Below are positions 7,140-10,462 of a DNA stretch of 10,462 nucleotides, one piece after another. The position numbers were made by a program, and so were the translations under genes. Within the stretch, counting starts at the first letter, position 1, and each line of letters starts with the position of its first letter. Location of the stretch: assembly GCA_014376655.1 (NCBI GenBank), contig JACMRC010000188.1, positions 1-10,462 of the forward strand, given 5' to 3'. The notes below the pieces were generated by a model that made no database searches, was not told the origin of the DNA, and saw nothing but the letters and a program-made list of their open reading frames with translations. Source of the stretch: Mucilaginibacter sp. Lineage in GTDB: Bacteria > Bacteroidota > Bacteroidia > Sphingobacteriales > Sphingobacteriaceae.

Positions 7140-8162
7140 ATGTTTAAAAAGACCTACCTATTCTTCCTTATATCTATACTTATAAGCACCGCAGCGTTAG
7201 CGCAACAAAGCCTTGATGTTAACTTTAACGGTTTTGGTTTTTTAGATAACCGCGAGTATAAAGCATTTATCCCGCGTTCGCGTACTTATTCAGGCACACG
7301 TACTGCGCTTGATTTTGGTTTGAATTTAGATAGTCTTAATCATTTTGTGGTTGGTGCTAATGCTTTACACGAGTTTGGAGCCAAACCATTTTTTGGCAAG
7401 GTTGACCCTATTGCTTATTATAAATACGGGGGAACTAACTGGAACTTTTATGCCGGGGCCTTCCCGCGCGAAGGTTTACTGAGCGACTATCCGCGTGCCA
7501 TATTAAATGACACCTTGCGTTACTACCGCCCAAATGTTGAGGGTTTGCTGGCGCGATTTCAAAACGAGCATTTTACAGAAACCGGCTGGATAGATTGGGT
7601 GAGCCGCCAAACGCTTACGCAACGCGAACAGTTTTTATTTGGCTTTTCGGGTAAATATAAGCCACAGCCTTATGGGCCGTTTTATGTGTCGCATTACTTT
7701 TTGCTAATGCATGATGCCGGGGCAGAGGTATTGCTACCCAACGACCATATAACCGACAATGGTGGTGGCGAAATAAGATTAGGCTTGGATTTTAGCCATA
7801 AGACGGTATTAGACTCGCTTACTTTCGAGGCAGGTGGATTGTTCTCGCTGGAGCGCGAACGTGGCGTAGATGGCTTTAAAACGCCTGTAGGCTTTGTGTT
7901 TAAGGCTTATTTAAGCTACCACAAGCTGGCCTTGTACGAAGAGTTTTACAAGGGCCAGGGCAGCAATATTATTTATGGCGATTCTTATTATTCAAAACCT
8001 ACTTATAACAGGATAGATATTATCTACACGCCATTTTTGTTTGACAGGATAAAAGGACAGTTTGTAGCCAGCTTCCACTTCTCGCCGGGGCAGTTAAATG
8101 ACAACCAGGAGGTTTTCAGGATAAGTTATGATTTGGGGCGGAAGGTGTTAAAGAGGTTTTAG
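7140..8162 (+). CDS. Putative outer-membrane beta-barrel protein, 340 aa
   Basis: A secreted protein with a clear Sec signal peptide: K3-K4, hydrophobic core FLISILISTAA, and an ALA site with likely cleavage after A21. The mature part has many short alternating-hydrophobic, aromatic-rich stretches (for example NWNFYAGAFPRE, FYVSHYFLLMHDAG, VGFVFKAYLSYHKLALYEEF, QFVASFHFSPG). It ends in strand EVFRISYDLGRKVLKRF with a terminal Phe, as many outer-membrane barrels do. It is therefore most likely a porin-like barrel. I do not recognise a named family, and no plug domain, TonB box or OmpA domain is seen. The ATG at 7140 is 11 bases after the stop of the glycosyltransferase gene, so the two are likely co-transcribed. 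The barrel could be a target or partner of the glycosyltransferase, but this is inference from proximity alone. Confidence 0.75.
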   Translation: MFKKTYLFFLISILISTAALAQQSLDVNFNGFGFLDNREYKAFIPRSRTYSGTRTALDFGLNLDSLNHFVVGANALHEFGAKPFFGKVDPIAYYKYGGTNWNFYAGAFPREGLLSDYPRAILNDTLRYYRPNVEGLLARFQNEHFTETGWIDWVSRQTLTQREQFLFGFSGKYKPQPYGPFYVSHYFLLMHDAGAEVLLPNDHITDNGGGEIRLGLDFSHKTVLDSLTFEAGGLFSLERERGVDGFKTPVGFVFKAYLSYHKLALYEEFYKGQGSNIIYGDSYYSKPTYNRIDIIYTPFLFDRIKGQFVASFHFSPGQLNDNQEVFRISYDLGRKVLKRF

Positions 8163-8179
8163 CAAGATCTAAAATAAAC

Positions 8180-8312
8180 ACGTCATTGCGAGGAACGAAG
8201 CAATCTCTACATAGGACATTCAAGTGAGTAATTTCATTTGGCGATAGCCGGCACAATCATTCTGCTTATTGATTAACGTGTGAAGAGATTGCTTCGTTCC
8301 TCGCAAAGACGT
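8180..8312. repeat. MITE/REP-like element with 29-bp terminal inverted repeats
   Basis: The arm 8180-8208 (starting ACGTCATTGCGAGG) and the arm 8284-8312 are reverse complements at 28 of 29 positions. They enclose about 75 bases with no ORF. The arm sequence is of a type I recall as a widely dispersed inverted repeat in Sphingobacteriaceae and some other bacteria. There is no transposase inside, and I see no clear target-site duplication. It could be mobilised in trans or form a hairpin in RNA. It lies between the beta-barrel gene stop and the terminator. Confidence 0.75.
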
Positions 8313-8320
8313 AAGGGCTA

Positions 8321-8366
8321 AATGAAAAAGGGAAGCGCAATCTGCGTTTCCCTTTTTCATTTTTTT
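8321..8366 (+). terminator. Intrinsic terminator of the glycosyltransferase/beta-barrel operon
   Basis: A 19-bp stem pairs 8321-8339 with 8343-8361, with one G-U pair and a 3-base loop (ATC). A run of seven T residues (8360-8366) follows. The lower stem is AATGAAAAAGGG against CCCTTTTTCATT. It lies about 160 bases after the barrel gene stop, beyond the inverted-repeat element. The A-rich 5' arm may also give some termination of the convergent transcript from the right. Confidence 0.88.
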
Positions 8367-8385
8367 GCTTAGCAAGTTGTAACTA

Positions 8386-8420
8386 TTCACTCATTCACAA
8401 CTCACTCAATCACTCATTAT
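8386..8420. repeat. CTCA-rich short-repeat tract
   Basis: This stretch is built of irregular copies of CACTCA/CACTCAAT. It resembles the right arm of the sucA-sucB spacer repeat (2800-2834). On the - strand it reads as a GAGT-rich tract beginning 5 bases after the stop of the GIN-domain gene. It may be a degenerate half of a dispersed spacer repeat. No function is known to me. Confidence 0.4.
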
Positions 8421-8425
8421 AATAT

Positions 8426-9139
8426 TTATCTGCCGCTAATATCGCCGCTACCTGATGTTGATTTTGAAATATTTTTAGGACTGCCACCATAATGGATATC
8501 GCCTGATCCGGTAACACTTGCTTTAAGTGTGCTTGTAGCATATACAGCAGCATCGCCAGATCCACCTACAAACACAACAGTAGTGTTAGTAGCCAAATCG
8601 TGGCCCGAGAAATCGCCCGATCCGGTTACATTCACTTTCGAATTATCGGCACGGCCTGTTATGCGTAAATCGCCTGAGCCGGTAACGCTGCTTGATAGAT
8701 TTTTTGCAGTTACTTTGCCGGTAATATCGCCCGATCCGGTTATTGACAGGTTAAGATCATTAGCTGCAATGCCTTCTTTAAAATATACATCGCCCGACCC
8801 GGTTAGTGATATTGCGTTGCAACTTTTAATGGTAACATATACCACCATTTTTTTATTGCCGAACATACTGTTGAAGCTAAAATGATCTTTAGTATGGATA
8901 ACTAAAGTGCCATTTTTAACCTCGGTTAAAATGTTTTTTATGATATTAGAAGGTGCTTCTACTTTAACAGACTCTGTTGTACCCTGGGTAATGTAAACAT
9001 CAAATGATCCGGATACATTAACAGCATTAAAGCCGGTAAGGTGGCGGTCCTCGGTAGCAGCATTAACATTGGTTTTAGCAAATGTATTACCGGCAACTGT
9101 AAGCAGTATAGCGGTAACAAAAATTTTGATCAGTTTCAT
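8426..9139 (-). CDS. GIN-domain (DUF2807) secreted protein with seven GSGD repeats
   Basis: A 237-residue exported protein. The signal peptide is residues 1-21 (MKLIKIF..., core VTAILLTVAG, cleavage after FA). The rest matches the GIN domain/DUF2807, the 'putative auto-transporter adhesin head' family common in Bacteroidota. It starts with the typical GFNAVNVSGSFDVYITQG, then VKVEAPSNI and NGTLVIHTKD. From residue 114 there are seven GSGD motifs at 114, 135, 154, 173, 193, 211 and 230, a period of 18-21 residues, as expected for a right-handed beta-helix with one rung per repeat. The family label of adhesin head is old; the true role is unknown, and a periplasmic or surface location is inferred. 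The last motif ends four residues from the C-terminus, so the helix has no cap or sorting domain. It lies 65 bases downstream of the aminopeptidase gene on the same strand and may have its own promoter. Confidence 0.9.
   Translation of the reverse strand: MKLIKIFVTAILLTVAGNTFAKTNVNAATEDRHLTGFNAVNVSGSFDVYITQGTTESVKVEAPSNIIKNILTEVKNGTLVIHTKDHFSFNSMFGNKKMVVYVTIKSCNAISLTGSGDVYFKEGIAANDLNLSITGSGDITGKVTAKNLSSSVTGSGDLRITGRADNSKVNVTGSGDFSGHDLATNTTVVFVGGSGDAAVYATSTLKASVTGSGDIHYGGSPKNISKSTSGSGDISGR
8441..8800 (-). repeat. Degenerate in-gene tandem repeat encoding GSGD rungs
   Basis: Seven copies of a codon block for T-G-S-G-D occur every 54-63 bases within the GIN-domain gene. On the + strand they read as variants of ATCGCCCGATCCGGT. 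The sequence between the blocks is divergent. This is protein-level repetition rather than a recent DNA duplication. Confidence 0.75.
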
Positions 9140-9204
9140 AGTAATTGTTTTTGGTTTATATATGAGACGCTGTTTGATTTACAAAAGTTACAGTAAAAAC
9201 TAAA

Positions 9205-10462
9205 TTAATCTACCATCACACCTACATAATAATTAAAGGTATCCACCTCTAAATTATCCTTGCTGATCCCTTCAATATCAACCGGGGTAAAAAAGCCTTG
9301 TCCCGGTTTAATATATACATACGATCCGCCTTTAACACGCACTTTTAGCGGCATATTAAAACCGCGTGCCTCTGCTATCCATTTAGCATTTAGCTTACCC
9401 TTAATCGTGGCAAACTCAACAATAGGCAGGGTAGGATAATGCAGATACTGGTCAAACACCGTAGCTAAATTAATACCGGCTTGCTCGCTTATGTATTTAG
9501 TTATATCATCATAAGTAACGGTTTGATGGTAGAAGGTTTTATTTAACCCCCGTAATATGCCGCGCCATTTCTCATCATCATTAATAACGGTGCGGATCAT
9601 ATTTAAAATAACCGAACCTTTAGGATACATATCCTGCGATCCTTCTTTATTTACGTTATACGGCCCAACTATTGGCGATCTGTTGCCAATGCCGCCGCGC
9701 TGGCCGTTTACATATTGTTGCCCGGCCAATTTGGTTGATGTGTTTTCAATAAATAACGATTCAGAATAATCTGTAAAGCTTTCATGGATCCACATATCGC
9801 CCAGATCTTTTGAGGTAATGTTATTACCGAACCACTCGTGCCCGCTTTCATGCACAATAATATAATCCCAGGTAAGGCCAAGCCCGGTGCCTGACAGGTC
9901 AATGCCTTTAGGAGTACCGCGACCGCCTGCATAATAACCATTAACGTAATGGTTGCCATAAGCCACGCCGCTTTGGTGTTCCATGCCCAGGTGCGGGGTT
10001 TCTATCAGTTTATAACCGTCCTCATACCATGGGTAAGGGCCAAACCAATGCTCAAACGCTTTTAACATGCGCGGTACATCACGGCCAAAATGTTTTTTGG
10101 CTTTGGCAACGTTATAGGTAAGTACCCAAAAATCGGTTGTTAACTTGCCTTTCTCGCCGGCATAAGTATCGCCAAAATGGGTGTAGTCGCCAATGTTGGC
10201 TTCTATGTCGTAGTTGTTTATCGGGTTAGCTACAAACCAATCAAAACGGGTATAGCCATTCTTTAGGTCAGTTACTTTACGCAAGCGGCCGTTTGATACA
10301 TCTTTTAATCCCGTAGGCGCGCTTATGCTTATCAGCACGCTGTCAACCTCATCAGCCTGGTGGTCTTTAGTTGGCCACCAAATGCTGGCACCGGCACCCT
10401 GGCAGGCTGTAGCTATCCACGGTTTACCTAACGAGTCGGTAGTGTAAACCACGCCGCCGTCC
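9205..10462 (-). CDS. M1-family zinc metallopeptidase (aminopeptidase), 5' end outside window
   Basis: The C-terminal ~418 residues of a gluzincin of the M1 family, which removes N-terminal residues from peptides. The zinc site is complete: HESGH (codons 9838-9852) and, 18 residues after the second His, the third ligand E in WIHESF (codon 9781-9783). A catalytic-type tyrosine lies in MYPKGSVILNMIR. The substrate-side motif is GMEHQSGVAYGN in place of the textbook GxMEN, as in many Bacteroidota M1 proteins. The frame runs open to the window edge. The GTG at 10450-10452 is an internal Val codon (DGGVVYTTDSLGKPW), not a start. Full members in this group are about 550-650 residues and usually have a signal peptide; that part is missing here. 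The C-terminus ends soon after a small beta domain (VRVKGGSYVYIKPGQGFF) and lacks the long ERAP-like helical domain. Confidence 0.92.
   Translation of the reverse strand, partial: DGGVVYTTDSLGKPWIATACQGAGASIWWPTKDHQADEVDSVLISISAPTGLKDVSNGRLRKVTDLKNGYTRFDWFVANPINNYDIEANIGDYTHFGDTYAGEKGKLTTDFWVLTYNVAKAKKHFGRDVPRMLKAFEHWFGPYPWYEDGYKLIETPHLGMEHQSGVAYGNHYVNGYYAGGRGTPKGIDLSGTGLGLTWDYIIVHESGHEWFGNNITSKDLGDMWIHESFTDYSESLFIENTSTKLAGQQYVNGQRGGIGNRSPIVGPYNVNKEGSQDMYPKGSVILNMIRTVINDDEKWRGILRGLNKTFYHQTVTYDDITKYISEQAGINLATVFDQYLHYPTLPIVEFATIKGKLNAKWIAEARGFNMPLKVRVKGGSYVYIKPGQGFFTPVDIEGISKDNLEVDTFNYYVGVMVD

Noticed and set aside
8441..8800. CRISPR-like regular repeats
   Set aside because: The repeats are in frame with GSGD motifs, degenerate at DNA level, and the spacing matches beta-helix rungs in a coding gene.
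8529..8885. 118-codon open frame on the + strand opposite the GIN-domain gene
   Set aside because: It exists only because the GSGD repeat codons lack stops in the reverse frame. The protein is a repeat shadow.
10450..10452. GTG at 10450-10452 as the start of the M1 peptidase
   Set aside because: The frame continues to the window edge, and the protein here is mid-domain with no signal peptide. It is an internal Val codon.

Overview
The window looks like chromosome of a Bacteroidota bacterium, most likely family Sphingobacteriaceae (a Mucilaginibacter- or Pedobacter-like organism). The reasons are the SucA/SucB sequences, A-rich start regions without clear Shine-Dalgarno sites, -7 boxes of the TAnnTTTG type, a GIN-domain (DUF2807) protein, and a dispersed inverted repeat beginning CGTCATTGCGAGG that I remember from this group. 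The genus is inferred from memory, not from a search.

Layout. Bases 1-4078 hold the 2-oxoglutarate dehydrogenase genes sucA (5' end outside the window) and sucB on the + strand. They encode E1 and E2 of the TCA-cycle complex. A 107-base spacer between them is mostly one long imperfect inverted repeat, and a strong intrinsic terminator follows sucB. Bases 4079-4398 hold that terminator, a consensus-like -7 box, and a 56-codon antitoxin-like small ORF interrupted at a run of eight A residues. Bases 4399-4869 encode an unrecognised single-pass membrane protein. It converges, with a 3-base gap, on a DinB-family protein (4873-5328, - strand). Bases 5413-8162 carry a likely two-gene operon: a GT39/ArnT-like membrane glycosyltransferase and an outer-membrane beta-barrel protein. 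Bases 8163-8425 hold a MITE/REP-like inverted repeat that separates the barrel gene from its terminator, then a CTCA-rich tract. On the - strand are a GIN-domain protein with seven GSGD repeats (8426-9139) and a secreted-type M1 zinc aminopeptidase (9205 to the window edge, 5' end missing).

How the genes work together. SucA and SucB act in one complex; the E3 subunit is not in the window. The glycosyltransferase and barrel protein are tightly spaced and may both serve the cell envelope, but nothing in the sequence names their substrate. The other genes look independent. I see no CRISPR array, phage, transposase, tRNA or rRNA, and no complete defence or mobile system. The least ordinary signals are the A8-interrupted small ORF with an in-frame A AAA AAA slippery site just before its stop, the two inverted-repeat spacers, and the uncharacterised glycosyltransferase/barrel pair.
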